From: Oligoflexia bacterium
Lineage (GTDB): Bacteria > Bdellovibrionota > JAFGOL01
Assembly: GCA_016926495.1 (NCBI GenBank)
Contig: JAFGOL010000219.1
Span: forward strand, 1-6,500
Reading direction: 5' to 3'
DNA length: 6,500 nucleotides
Part shown: piece by piece, positions 1-6,451 of the stretch
Layout: the number at the start of each line of letters is the position of its first letter
How positions within the stretch are numbered: position 1 is the stretch's first letter
The notes under the pieces: generated by a model
The model's input: the letters and a program-made list of their open reading frames with translations, nothing else
Told to the model about the DNA's origin: nothing
Databases searched by the model: none
Position numbers and translations under genes: made by a program

Positions 1-1169
1 CCCTGGGAGCTGTAGAAGTTGGTTTGGACTATATTGGTTTTCATATAGCAATAAAAAATTATGAATACTGCGCAAGCCTTGTTGAAGCTGATGATAACAC
101 GATCAATGTTTTAGCACTCAATTTAACAGAACTTGATATACAAGAAACACCTAAAGAAGCTTGTTTGTCGGATAAACTCGGGGTTTTGTTTGAGGAAGCT
201 GAAAATGACCCTCTTATAACTTTTGATAAACGTGAACTATCAAAATTAATCAGAGACGGAATAGAAGAGGGAAAAGCCTTGATCCCACTTTTTGTGATAA
301 TTATTAACCAGATGGAACAAAGATTATACAGCGACGGAGAATTAGAAAGTTTTGTACCAGACAATTACTTTTATCAGCATACAATAGATCAACAAGAAGG
401 GACAGACCCGTTTAGTCCTTCTTGTTATACAAATAATTTTATTATTAATTCAACCAACACCGGTTCAAAAGTTTCTGTTATAGTAGAAGAAGCAGTTTAC
501 TTCAAGCCTTGGTATAACAAACCGGATAAATTAGCAAAAGAAGTCATTACAGGAGTCGGTACTATCGGAACCGGCGTTTTAGGGCTCTGGGCTGCATTAC
601 CTGTTCTTGGTCAGGTAGGTTCAAGGTATTTATCAACAGTGGGGAGGTATCTGGAACCTCTGTCAAGATATATTAATCCAAACAGAATACCGGGTTTTGC
701 CCGTGCATATAATGTAGCCAGTTCTTATATTACCAGAGGAGCAATTTATTTGCGGAGTGGAGTTACTACGTTGTGGCAAAAGATGAAGGATGTTATATCT
801 GTCCAAGAACCTGTTTATGCAGGGGCTGCAACAGGTAATAACAGTACTGCGATTGTTGTTACCGGTAATGATGCTGCTAACGCGATAGAAGATACTACCG
901 GTGCCGCCGGAAATGCTTTAAATTTACTTATGAGTTCTGATAACCCTGTTCCGGAAGGTACGTCAGAAATTAATCCAGAGAATGTTGAAGAATCTTCAGA
1001 ATCAGAAGATGAATCCCTTTATAAATGGCCTGAAGATATTGTAGAAAGATTAAAACACGCAAATTTTAAAAAAGCTGCACAAATGCTAAGAGGTCATATT
1101 TATACTTATGGCCCTGCCGCGGAACTACCTTCAGAGCCACCTCCCAGGCCTGAGTCAGAAAGAAAATAA
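1..1169 (+). CDS. Hypothetical protein of unknown function, 5' end outside the window
   Basis: I do not recognise this protein. The frame is open to the left edge, reading LGAVEVGL before the first possible TTG start at position 24. No convincing ribosome site precedes that TTG, so the gene probably begins outside the window. Numbering from the TTG gives 381 residues. The N-terminal 160 residues look like a mixed, acidic soluble domain. Residues 174-199 form a hydrophobic, glycine-rich stretch (ITGVGTIGTGVLGLWAALPV) that could be a membrane segment or a buried helix. Residues 200-250 are rich in Tyr, Arg and Ser. Residues 303-332 are an acidic Glu/Ser linker, and the tail ends in a Pro/Glu-rich run. 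It has no cysteine cluster or enzyme motif I can identify. The gene is visibly AT-richer than the operon on the other strand. It converges on rnpB with only 17 bases between them. A membrane-associated or secreted accessory protein is possible but is only inference. Confidence 0.75.
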   Translation, partial: LGAVEVGLDYIGFHIAIKNYEYCASLVEADDNTINVLALNLTELDIQETPKEACLSDKLGVLFEEAENDPLITFDKRELSKLIRDGIEEGKALIPLFVIIINQMEQRLYSDGELESFVPDNYFYQHTIDQQEGTDPFSPSCYTNNFIINSTNTGSKVSVIVEEAVYFKPWYNKPDKLAKEVITGVGTIGTGVLGLWAALPVLGQVGSRYLSTVGRYLEPLSRYINPNRIPGFARAYNVASSYITRGAIYLRSGVTTLWQKMKDVISVQEPVYAGAATGNNSTAIVVTGNDAANAIEDTTGAAGNALNLLMSSDNPVPEGTSEINPENVEESSESEDESLYKWPEDIVERLKHANFKKAAQMLRGHIYTYGPAAELPSEPPPRPESERK

Positions 1170-1186
1170 TTTTGGTTATTTTTCCA

Positions 1187-1516
1187 GGCAAGAAGGGCTG
1201 TAAGCCGGGTTCTGTTCAGGAGCAAGCTCCCTTGGCAATCATTCCTCTGGGCCTGCCGTTACCGGAAGGCTCAAGCAGCCTACCCACGCATCTGGGACGA
1301 GTAACCCTTTCAGGGACCAAAAGCCCCTTCATGCGTCTATTTGGCCTTGCACCACGCAGAGGTTACCTGATTTCACTACAGCGGCCTAAACCCTGTACAT
1401 TCTTTCTGTTGCCCTGTTCCTCGCCTCACGGCGGACGGGAATTACCCGCTACGCTACTCTATGGTGCCCGGACTTTCCTCCCTATATGAATAGAGCGATT
1501 GCCCGCCCTTCTTGCA
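1187..1516 (-). ncRNA. rnpB: RNase P RNA, bacterial type A
   Basis: This is the catalytic RNA of RNase P, which removes 5' leaders from tRNA precursors together with the RnpA protein. On the minus strand the 5' end (GCAAGAAGGGC, 1515-1505) pairs perfectly over 11 bases with the 3' end (GCCCTTCTTGC, 1198-1188) to form helix P1. The conserved 5' core GAGGAAAGTCCGGGC lies at 1480-1466. The RNA also carries the ACAGAAA segment, the GTGCAAGGCCAAATAG segment typical of type A RNAs, and the 3' core AGAACCCGGCTTACAG just before the closing P1 strand. The length of about 330 bases is slightly short for the class. The zinc-ribbon gene ends about 5 bases upstream, and a sigma70-like promoter overlaps its last codons, so rnpB is probably transcribed independently as well as by read-through. 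No clear U-rich terminator follows P1. The ends are inferred from P1 pairing. Confidence 0.96.
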
Positions 1517-1521
1517 GGCAG

Positions 1522-2217
1522 CTATGATATATGAATTACTATTCGTTGGCAAGACGGACAGATATGCACTGAATCAGCCTTGAGTACCTGGTTGCAGAGC
1601 TGCGGCGGAAGCATCATGTTGCAGGCCCCGCACCTTCCGTTACTTAACAGGGAAATCGCGTGCCCGGAGTTGTTTTTGTGTACCTTCAGATATTTCTGCT
1701 TAACGTCATCCGTAAGTAAATTGAGTATTGATTCCCTCTCATCCGCCAGGTCCACGAGGTCCCTTTCAATAAGATTGTAACTGTCCTTGACCTTTATAAG
1801 GCCGGCCTCGTACGTTTTACAAAACTCCCTGTACTCGTTTTCCGTGTCGCTAAAGGCTTTTGTAAGTTCCTCGCCTTGGGTCATCAGACCCAATTCCTGC
1901 TTTTCCATGTCGCTGACGGATTTTTTAAGCTGACTTACCTCTTTTAATCCGGCCTGGTACTGCTTGGCGTTTTTAACTTCGGTAAGCTTGGTCTCTGCTT
2001 TTTTAAGCTTGTCCTTTTGATCCGTTATAGAGTCTTTGATCTTGTCTTCTTTGGACTTATGATCTTCAACATTATTCTTTTTCTCGTTAAACTTCCGCTC
2101 TTTTTCCATAAGCGATTTTTTAAGGCTGACAAGGTTTTCGGGCGTGTTCTTTTTTTTACGCTTAAGTTCCCTGATCTTTTCATCAATAATTCTGAGACTG
2201 TTTAATATATCAAACAA
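1522..2217 (-). CDS. C4-type zinc-ribbon coiled-coil protein (DUF164 / CT398-HP0958-like family)
   Basis: This 231-residue protein has a long charged helical part and a C-terminal zinc ribbon. Residues 1-180 are Lys/Glu-rich heptad-like sequence expected to form an antiparallel coiled coil, with the family-like segment NAKQYQAGLKEVSQLKKS near residues 83-100. Residues 196-223 hold the zinc site as CGAC (C196, C199) and CPSC (C220, C223), with LPPQLCNQV between. Known relatives include HP0958/FlgZ of Helicobacter and chlamydial CT398, implicated as adaptors in flagellar or secretion regulation. The role in most bacteria is unclear, and none should be assumed here. I chose the TTG at 2217 because GGAGGT sits six bases upstream. 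Upstream extension of the frame would run through the tRNA gene and encode antisense-like tRNA sequence. Its neighbours are the tRNA 20 bases upstream and rnpB immediately downstream, an arrangement that I recall recurring in related genomes. Confidence 0.9.
   Translation of the reverse strand: MFDILNSLRIIDEKIRELKRKKKNTPENLVSLKKSLMEKERKFNEKKNNVEDHKSKEDKIKDSITDQKDKLKKAETKLTEVKNAKQYQAGLKEVSQLKKSVSDMEKQELGLMTQGEELTKAFSDTENEYREFCKTYEAGLIKVKDSYNLIERDLVDLADERESILNLLTDDVKQKYLKVHKNNSGHAISLLSNGRCGACNMMLPPQLCNQVLKADSVHICPSCQRIVIHIS
1524..1552 (-). promoter_or_regulatory. Candidate sigma70-type promoter for rnpB, inside the zinc-ribbon CDS
   Basis: On the minus strand TTGCCA (1552-1547) and TATCAT (1529-1524) are separated by exactly 17 bases, and each matches the consensus at five of six positions. 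Transcription would start near 1517, one or two bases before RNase P helix P1 begins at 1515. The -35 and -10 elements lie within the last ten codons of the zinc-ribbon gene, so the coding sequence doubles as promoter. The exact fit between predicted start and RNA 5' end is the main support. No transcript data are available. Confidence 0.72.
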
Positions 2218-2222
2218 AAAAT

Positions 2223-2228
2223 ACCTCC
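2223..2228 (-). promoter_or_regulatory. Shine-Dalgarno that sets the TTG start of the zinc-ribbon gene
   Basis: GGAGGT on the minus strand lies six bases before the TTG at 2217, an ideal spacing. It is the only good ribosome site near the beginning of the coiled coil, and there is no in-frame ATG or GTG close by. It lies in the 20-base gap after the encoded CCA end of the tRNA, so the tRNA must be cut away or separately transcribed for the site to be used freely. Confidence 0.8.
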
Positions 2229-2237
2229 GGTTTAAAA

Positions 2238-2314
2238 TGGTGGGCCCACCAGGGATCGAACCTGGGACCATCCGGTTATGAGCCGGATGCTCTACCAAAC
2301 TGAGCTATAGGCCC
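2238..2314 (-). tRNA. tRNA with anticodon CAT, probably tRNA-Ile2 (lysidine type)
   Basis: The 77-base cloverleaf is complete. The acceptor stem GGGCCTA/TGGGCCC has one G-U pair. The D arm is GCTC/GAGC, the anticodon stem TCCGG/CCGGA has loop CTCATAA, the T arm is CCAGG/CCTGG with loop TTCGATC, and CCA is encoded. Anticodon CAT leaves three options. Initiator tRNA is unlikely because the first pair is G-C rather than the bacterial C-A mismatch, and the anticodon stem lacks the three G-C pairs of initiators. Between elongator Met and Ile2, the C4-G69 and C5-G68 pairs and A73 match elements known to favour TilS, the enzyme that turns C34 into lysidine to read AUA. I therefore lean to Ile2. The gene lies 17 bases downstream of a structured RNA-like element and 20 bases before the zinc-ribbon start, and is probably co-transcribed with the latter. 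Confidence 0.95.
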
Positions 2315-2331
2315 TTTTTGCGGCGTCTTTT

Positions 2332-2422
2332 GTCTTTATACGTTGTCAGGCTCGTTTTTCCTCCTCGATGTAGCATTAAGCTACGCCTGCGTCGCAAAAA
2401 CTCGCCTTCCTCGTCTAAAGAC
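2332..2422 (-). ncRNA. Candidate structured RNA element upstream of the tRNA
   Basis: This is a 91-base imperfect palindrome centred on GTAGC-TTAAT-GCTAC (minus strand). From outside in, the paired blocks in plus coordinates are 2332-2338 with 2416-2422 (7 base pairs), 2340-2342 with 2412-2414, 2349-2351 with 2404-2406, 2354-2359 with 2396-2401 (G-C plus five A-U), and 2370-2374 with 2380-2384. Between GGC/GCC and the A-U block, the minus-strand RNA has GA opposite GA, the standard tandem sheared G-A arrangement. A second GA/GA pair flanked by C-G pairs lies in the next internal loop. Read from the plus strand these positions become U-C mismatches, so the minus strand is the likely functional RNA. 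I cannot assign it to a named RNA family. It could instead be a dispersed intergenic repeat or a tRNA leader structure. Confidence 0.5.
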
Positions 2423-2429
2423 CAAATAC

Positions 2430-2466
2430 TTGCAAAACACACCTTGTTCACTGGTGTTTTTTGCAA
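2430..2466. repeat. Hairpin with 14-base arms between rpoD and the tRNA
   Basis: On the plus strand TTGCAAAACACACC (2430-2443) and GGTGTTTTTTGCAA (2453-2466) are inverted repeats with one mismatch around a 9-base loop. The inner CACC/GGTG stem is flanked by an A run and a T run in both directions. It could therefore act as a weak bidirectional terminator ending the rpoD transcript. Without a U tract beyond the full stem, that role is uncertain. It sits 7 bases from the larger structured element and may fold as part of the same transcript. Confidence 0.55.
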
Positions 2467-2491
2467 AAATTGTCAAAAAAGCTTGGTGTGA

Positions 2492-2520
2492 GATATATAA
2501 TAAAAGGGCGAAAACCGCAA
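2492..2520 (-). promoter_or_regulatory. Weak promoter candidate after rpoD
   Basis: TTGCGG (2520-2515) and TATATC (2497-2492) are 17 bases apart on the minus strand, just downstream of the rpoD stop. Consensus matches are three and four of six. If used, it would transcribe the hairpin, the structured element, the tRNA and the zinc-ribbon gene. It is the best arrangement I can find in this gap, but a weak one. Read-through from rpoD is an alternative. Confidence 0.25.
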
Positions 2521-2538
2521 GTCTTAATAAAAACCCTT
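2501..2538 (-). terminator. Weak terminator-like fold at the end of rpoD
   Basis: AAGGG at the rpoD stop (2538-2534) can pair with CCCTT (2508-2504). The latter is followed by T-rich sequence TTATTATATA, and a small GCG-GTTTT-CGC hairpin sits inside the loop. The geometry is poor for an intrinsic terminator because of a large unpaired stretch, so this is only a candidate end for the rpsU-dnaG-rpoD transcript. Confidence 0.25.
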
Positions 2539-4333
2539 AATTTGAACCGTCTATAAAGGGTTTCAGTTTTTTGGCCCTGCTTCGCCTCCTCAGCTTCTGA
2601 AGGGCTTTTGCCTCTATCTGCCTTATCCTTTCCCTTGTTACGTCAAAATCCTGCCCGACTTCCTCAAGGGTGTGGTCGCTTTCTTCGCCGATACCAAACC
2701 TCATCCTTAAGACCTTCTCCTCTTTGGGCGTAAGGGTGGAAAGCACCTTTCTTGTCTGCTCGGACAGGCTGATATTTATAACAGCCTCAGTCGGTGATAC
2801 AACGGAAGTATCCTCTATAAAATCCCCGAGATGCGAATCGTCCTCTTCGCCAATCGGGGTTTCAAGTGATATGGGTTCCTTGGCAATCCTCAGGACCTTT
2901 CTTACCTTGTCAACGGACATCTCCATTCTTTCGGCAATCTCTTCCGGAGTGGGCTCCCTGCCTATTTCCTGCACCAGCGCCCTTGACGTCCTTATGAGCT
3001 TGTTTATGGTTTCGATCATATGCACCGGTATACGGATGGTCCTTGCCTGGTCCGCTATGGCCCTTGTTATTGCCTGCCTTATCCACCATGTAGCGTATGT
3101 GCTGAACTTATAGCCCCTTTTGTATTCAAACTTGTCAACAGCCTTCATAAGGCCGATGTTTCCTTCCTGTATCAGGTCAAGAAACTGCAACCCCCTGTTT
3201 GTATACTTTTTAGCGATACTGATAACAAGCCTCAGGTTGGCTTCAACAAGCTCGTTCTTGGCCCTGTCCGCAAGCCGCTCGCCCTCGATTATTTCCTGGC
3301 AAAGCTGCTTCAGATTCGGCAGGCTTATCTTTGCGTCACCCTCTATTTTATTCAACGTCCTTTCGTGCTCCCCAATCAGGGCTGAAAGCTCGTCCAGGTA
3401 CGCGCAGTTTATGCCAAGCTCCTTTTTGTACTTTGCTTCCAGTTTGTCGTCCTTCCTTAAGGCGTTCCTTAAATCGTCGAATTCCTTTACGTCCAAAACC
3501 TGTACCTTTCTGAGCTGCCTCTTTATTGCCATTTCAGCCTGCTTTATCTGCTGAAAATACACCTTGAACTTGCTGTTAATCTTGTTGATCGTTTTTCTGT
3601 TAAGGTTTATCTCCTTAAAAGAATCCCTCATATCTGTTTTATTTTTTTCCACGGAGTCGGTATACTTTTTAATCTGGATCTTGCTGCCCGTACAGGCTTT
3701 TAACTTCCTGCCCAGGTCCATGTTTTCAACGAATTTTTCCTGTATGAATTCTATGCTCTTGAGTATCTTTTCCTGTAACGTGTCCTCGTTGATGGCGTTC
3801 TCCACGTCGTCGCCACCCTTAACAAGGTCGGACACCTTGTACCTGCCCTTTCTCAACTTGTCAGCGAGGTCCACGATACCGCTTATGCCCAGCTCGGAGT
3901 TGAACACTACGTTTAAAATGCGGTTTTCGCCTTCCTCGATCCTTTTGGCTATTTCAATTTCGCCGTCCCTGGAAAGCAGGGACACTCCGCCCATTTTCCT
4001 GAGGTAAAGCCTTACAGGGTCGCTTACTCCGCCGCTGACGGTTTCAAGATCGTCATAATATATGTCGGAGCCTTCCATCTCGTCGTCTTCCTTTATCTTG
4101 TCGACTATATTCATGCTTGATCTTGACTTAAGATATTTTTTCTCGTTCTCTACTATTTTTATCCCTCTTTGCTCTATCAAAAGCAAAATGGCGTCAATCT
4201 CTTCCTTTTCGCTGATATCGGACGGAAGAGTATCGTCAATCTCGTTGAACGTTAGAAAACCCTTGCTCAGGCCAAGCCCAATCAGCTCGCGTACGGACGC
4301 TTCCTTGGCTTTTTCGATAGAATGTTCTGACAT
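2537..4333 (-). CDS. rpoD: RNA polymerase primary sigma factor RpoD (sigma70)
   Basis: This 598-residue protein directs RNA polymerase to housekeeping promoters by binding the -10 and -35 elements. Domains in order are as follows. Region 1.1 spans about residues 5-70. Region 1.2 spans about 103-135 ([20 protein letters not shown]). A charged non-conserved spacer runs from about 136 to 340. Regions 2.1-2.4 span about 360-440, including [20 protein letters not shown], the melting segment [17 protein letters not shown] and [11 protein letters not shown]. Region 3 spans about 440-490, with the 3.2 finger [18 protein letters not shown]. Region 4 spans 525-590, with helix-turn-helix [20 protein letters not shown] for the -35. 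All parts are intact. The long spacer and region 1.1 mark a group 1 sigma of proteobacterial/deltaproteobacterial type. It follows dnaG by 7 bases, and its AAGAGGTGA ribosome site overlaps the dnaG stop, indicating translational coupling. Confidence 0.98.
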   Translation of the reverse strand: MSEHSIEKAKEASVRELIGLGLSKGFLTFNEIDDTLPSDISEKEEIDAILLLIEQRGIKIVENEKKYLKSRSSMNIVDKIKEDDEMEGSDIYYDDLETVSGGVSDPVRLYLRKMGGVSLLSRDGEIEIAKRIEEGENRILNVVFNSELGISGIVDLADKLRKGRYKVSDLVKGGDDVENAINEDTLQEKILKSIEFIQEKFVENMDLGRKLKACTGSKIQIKKYTDSVEKNKTDMRDSFKEINLNRKTINKINSKFKVYFQQIKQAEMAIKRQLRKVQVLDVKEFDDLRNALRKDDKLEAKYKKELGINCAYLDELSALIGEHERTLNKIEGDAKISLPNLKQLCQEIIEGERLADRAKNELVEANLRLVISIAKKYTNRGLQFLDLIQEGNIGLMKAVDKFEYKRGYKFSTYATWWIRQAITRAIADQARTIRIPVHMIETINKLIRTSRALVQEIGREPTPEEIAERMEMSVDKVRKVLRIAKEPISLETPIGEEDDSHLGDFIEDTSVVSPTEAVINISLSEQTRKVLSTLTPKEEKVLRMRFGIGEESDHTLEEVGQDFDVTRERIRQIEAKALQKLRRRSRAKKLKPFIDGSN

Positions 4334-4340
4334 ATATGCT

Positions 4341-6137
4341 TCACCTCTTCAATTGGTTTATCTCTTGTACAATGGCCTCGTATTCACGTAAAGTCTTATC
4401 CGTTTTTTCGCCTTCTTTTATCCTGGTGAAATATTCCTGCCTCTTGTTTTTAAGATAATTTTCCTTGAACCATAACATGCAGCCCCTGAAATTACTTTCA
4501 ATATCCGGACCTTCGTCACCGTCTCTTTTAAGGCTCTCCCTGCTGAACTCGGATTCAATCCATTGAAAACCCTCTTCCCTGGCTATCGTCATCCAGTCGG
4601 AATCGGCAAAAACCCCCCTGTCACTCTTAATATCCCTGATCCTGTAAAGCATGTTTCTAAGATCATTAGGGATATACATATCCCACTCTTCTTCAAAAAT
4701 ACAAGCGCAATATTCTATATTTTTAATTAATATTCGCACAAGATGTTTATATAAATTCGGAACATTTTTTGGCCTTGAAATTGCATTAGTCCTTTGCGAC
4801 ATTTTTACCGGCTGCTTCCGTCCCCTGTCCGCGGCAATATCTTTTCCGTGCTCCCTGAGCATCCTGTTAAGCTCCCTGATATTAAGGCCGCTCCTTATCG
4901 AAAGCTCCTTTATCCATAAAGCCTGCGTAACGTGATCCGGTATAAGGGCGATGTAATCAAGCACCCTTGACGTGGATTCCGATACTTTGCCTATCGCAAA
5001 ATCTCCCGAAAAGCTGTCGGTGATAACCCTGGCAAGCAGGGGTTTGGCGTCTTTCAGCCTTGATACAATAAGGTCCCTTCCGTAATTTTTTACCGCGTCA
5101 TCAGGGTCCATGTCGTTTTCAAGTATAAGGGCGTCAACCCTGAAGTTATTCTGTAAAAGCATGGGAAGGGATTTTTTCGCGGCATTGATCCCGGCATTAT
5201 CTCCGTCGTAAAACATCACAACCCTGTCGGTATATCGTTTTAAAAGCTTCGCCTGCTTTTCCGTAAAGGCGGTACCGAGCGTCGCGACCACGTTTTTGAT
5301 CCCGTACCGGTACAAACTCACAAGGTCCATGTAACCTTCAACAACAATCGCGTATCCCTCCTCCCTGATATTGCGGTTGTTCTGGTAAATGCCGTAAAGG
5401 GTGTCGCCCTTGACATAGAGTTCGCTTTCCCTCGAATTTATATACTTGGGAGTCTCGTCAGTATTTACGTCAAGCTTTCTGCCGCCGAAAGCGAGTATCT
5501 GCCCCCTGTGATCAAGAATGGGAAACATGAGCCTGCTTCTGAAGACATCGTAGTATTTGCCGTTTTTTTCCTTGATCAGGCCAAGGGACACGGCTTCAGC
5601 GAGCGATTTTCCCTTTTTTGTAAAAAGCGTTGTAAGTTCATCCCACGCGTCCGGCGCGTAACCGATGCTGAATGCCTCCATGGTTTCCGCTGATAATCCT
5701 CTTTTGGCGGCGTATTCCGACCCTTTATTCCCGGTACCGGAATTCAGTGTTTTATAGAAAAAATCCTTTGCCATAAGGTTCAGCTCCGCAAGCCTTTCTT
5801 TTTTGTCCGCAATCCTTCTGGATACGGCGGAGCCTTCTTCCTTAAGTTCAATCCCCGCAAGGGCAGCGAGCTTGATTATGGTTTCGGCAAAGGGAAGGTT
5901 TTCCACGTTCTGCACAAAGCTGATAAGGTCCCCGCCGGCGCCGCAGCCAAAACAGTGGTATATCTGCTTCGACTGGTTGATCACAAAACTCGGGGTCTTT
6001 TCCCTGTGGAAAGGACAAAGCCCCTTGTAGTTATCACCCATTTTTTTCAGATCAATCCACTCGCTGGCTATGTCGACAAGGTCCAGCCTGTCCTTCACGT
6101 CCCTGACATTGTCCTGAGTTATCTTTACCGGAGCCAA
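4341..6137 (-). CDS. dnaG: DNA primase DnaG
   Basis: This 598-residue primase makes the short RNA primers for leading- and lagging-strand DNA synthesis and works with the replicative helicase DnaB. The N-terminal CHC2 zinc domain has C41, H44, C62 and C65 (CPFH and CFGC). The catalytic core follows with EGYMD (E267) and DGDNAG (D311, D313) of the TOPRIM fold, then DMDPDD (342-347), all metal-binding motifs. Residues from about 370 to the end are the less conserved linker and helicase-interacting C-terminal region. Length is normal for the family. The start is a TTG at 6137, with AAAAGG eight bases upstream. The next in-frame Met is M33, which lies well inside the conserved N-terminal domain. 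The gap to rpsU is 38 bases, AT-rich, without the GC-rich terminator found at this place in Escherichia coli. Confidence 0.98.
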   Translation of the reverse strand: MAPVKITQDNVRDVKDRLDLVDIASEWIDLKKMGDNYKGLCPFHREKTPSFVINQSKQIYHCFGCGAGGDLISFVQNVENLPFAETIIKLAALAGIELKEEGSAVSRRIADKKERLAELNLMAKDFFYKTLNSGTGNKGSEYAAKRGLSAETMEAFSIGYAPDAWDELTTLFTKKGKSLAEAVSLGLIKEKNGKYYDVFRSRLMFPILDHRGQILAFGGRKLDVNTDETPKYINSRESELYVKGDTLYGIYQNNRNIREEGYAIVVEGYMDLVSLYRYGIKNVVATLGTAFTEKQAKLLKRYTDRVVMFYDGDNAGINAAKKSLPMLLQNNFRVDALILENDMDPDDAVKNYGRDLIVSRLKDAKPLLARVITDSFSGDFAIGKVSESTSRVLDYIALIPDHVTQALWIKELSIRSGLNIRELNRMLREHGKDIAADRGRKQPVKMSQRTNAISRPKNVPNLYKHLVRILIKNIEYCACIFEEEWDMYIPNDLRNMLYRIRDIKSDRGVFADSDWMTIAREEGFQWIESEFSRESLKRDGDEGPDIESNFRGCMLWFKENYLKNKRQEYFTRIKEGEKTDKTLREYEAIVQEINQLKR

Positions 6138-6145
6138 ATCAAAAA

Positions 6146-6151
6146 CCTTTT
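6146..6151 (-). promoter_or_regulatory. Ribosome site for the TTG start of dnaG
   Basis: AAAAGG lies eight bases before the TTG at 6137. It is a weak site feeding a weak start codon, which fits the low primase level usual for this operon, while rpsU upstream has a very strong site. That link to expression level is inference. Confidence 0.55.
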
Positions 6152-6175
6152 AATTGTTTTTAATGTTAAAAATTA

Positions 6176-6379
6176 TCAGTCTCTGCGAGAAAGCTTTCTC
6201 AGCTTTTTCATAATTCTTTTCTGAGCAGCAATTGTTTTTTTCTTCTTTTTTACAGAAGGCTTTTCAAAGTGCTCTCTTTTTCGAACTTCAGCGAGGACTC
6301 CTGCCTTTTCACACTGCTTCTTAAACCTTTTAAGCAACTGTTCGAATGATTCACCTTCACGGATACGAACGCCTGGCAA
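6176..6379 (-). CDS. rpsU: 30S ribosomal protein S21
   Basis: This 67-residue basic protein is S21 of the small ribosomal subunit, located near the 3' end of 16S rRNA and involved in mRNA engagement. It begins [20 protein letters not shown] (TTG read as Met) and continues with the family hallmark [19 protein letters not shown], followed by a lysine-rich C-terminal helix. Length fits the family. The TTG at 6379 is preferred over the in-frame GTG at 6388. GGGGGGTGA sits five bases before the TTG, whereas the GTG would lie inside that ribosome site. The resulting PGVRIRE N-terminus also matches known S21 proteins. It is the first gene of the rpsU-dnaG-rpoD operon, with a candidate promoter about 40 bases upstream. 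Confidence 0.96.
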   Translation of the reverse strand: MPGVRIREGESFEQLLKRFKKQCEKAGVLAEVRKREHFEKPSVKKKKKTIAAQKRIMKKLRKLSRRD

Positions 6380-6384
6380 AAAAA

Positions 6385-6393
6385 TCACCCCCC
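6385..6393 (-). promoter_or_regulatory. Extended Shine-Dalgarno of rpsU
   Basis: GGGGGGTGA followed by T matches the extended anti-Shine-Dalgarno complement (GGAGGTGAT) except for one G in place of A. It lies five bases before the TTG start. This unusually strong site likely compensates for the rare start codon and supports high S21 synthesis relative to dnaG. Confidence 0.75.
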
Positions 6394-6422
6394 TGGTTTT
6401 GATGGTAAGTAAATGTCGCAAT

Positions 6423-6451
6423 TTTGTATAAAAGTTAACAGATAAAGTCAA
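6423..6451 (-). promoter_or_regulatory. Candidate sigma70-type promoter of the rpsU-dnaG-rpoD operon
   Basis: TTGACT (6451-6446) matches the -35 consensus at five of six positions. A -10 is read as TACAAA (6428-6423) at 17-base spacing, or as the overlapping TATACA (6430-6425) at 15 bases. Both have four matches. Transcription would start near 6416, giving a leader of about 37 bases before the rpsU start. If correct, RpoD drives its own operon. Confidence 0.6.

Noticed and set aside
59..364. Minus-strand frame of 101 codons opposite the left-edge gene
   Set aside because: Serine-rich reverse reading of the longer plus-strand gene, without a ribosome site.
1172..1489. A 105-codon plus-strand open frame over the rnpB region
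   Set aside because: It lies entirely antisense to RNase P RNA, and its sequence is explained by the conserved RNA helices.
2218..2298. N-terminal extension of the zinc-ribbon protein by 27 residues
   Set aside because: The extension is a translation across the tRNA gene. The ribosome site GGAGGT supports the TTG at 2217 instead.
2471..2476. Perfect TTGACA on the minus strand after rpoD
   Set aside because: No acceptable -10 hexamer lies 16-18 bases downstream; the positions read CAGTGA or similar.
2343..2540. Plus-strand open frame of 65 codons between the tRNA and rpoD
   Set aside because: It reads through both palindromic elements, has no ribosome site, and overlaps the end of rpoD on the opposite strand.
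2670..4391. Several plus-strand frames of 60-147 codons opposite rpoD
   Set aside because: All are antisense shadows of conserved sigma factor sequence, with Ser/Leu-rich translations typical of reverse-frame reading.
4651..6224. Plus-strand frames opposite dnaG and the rpsU end
   Set aside because: They are antisense to intact conserved DnaG motifs and have no start signals.
6380..6451. N-terminal extension of S21 by 24 residues to a TTG at 6451
   Set aside because: The first bases form the -35 element, the extra residues do not look like S21, and the strong ribosome site points to 6379.
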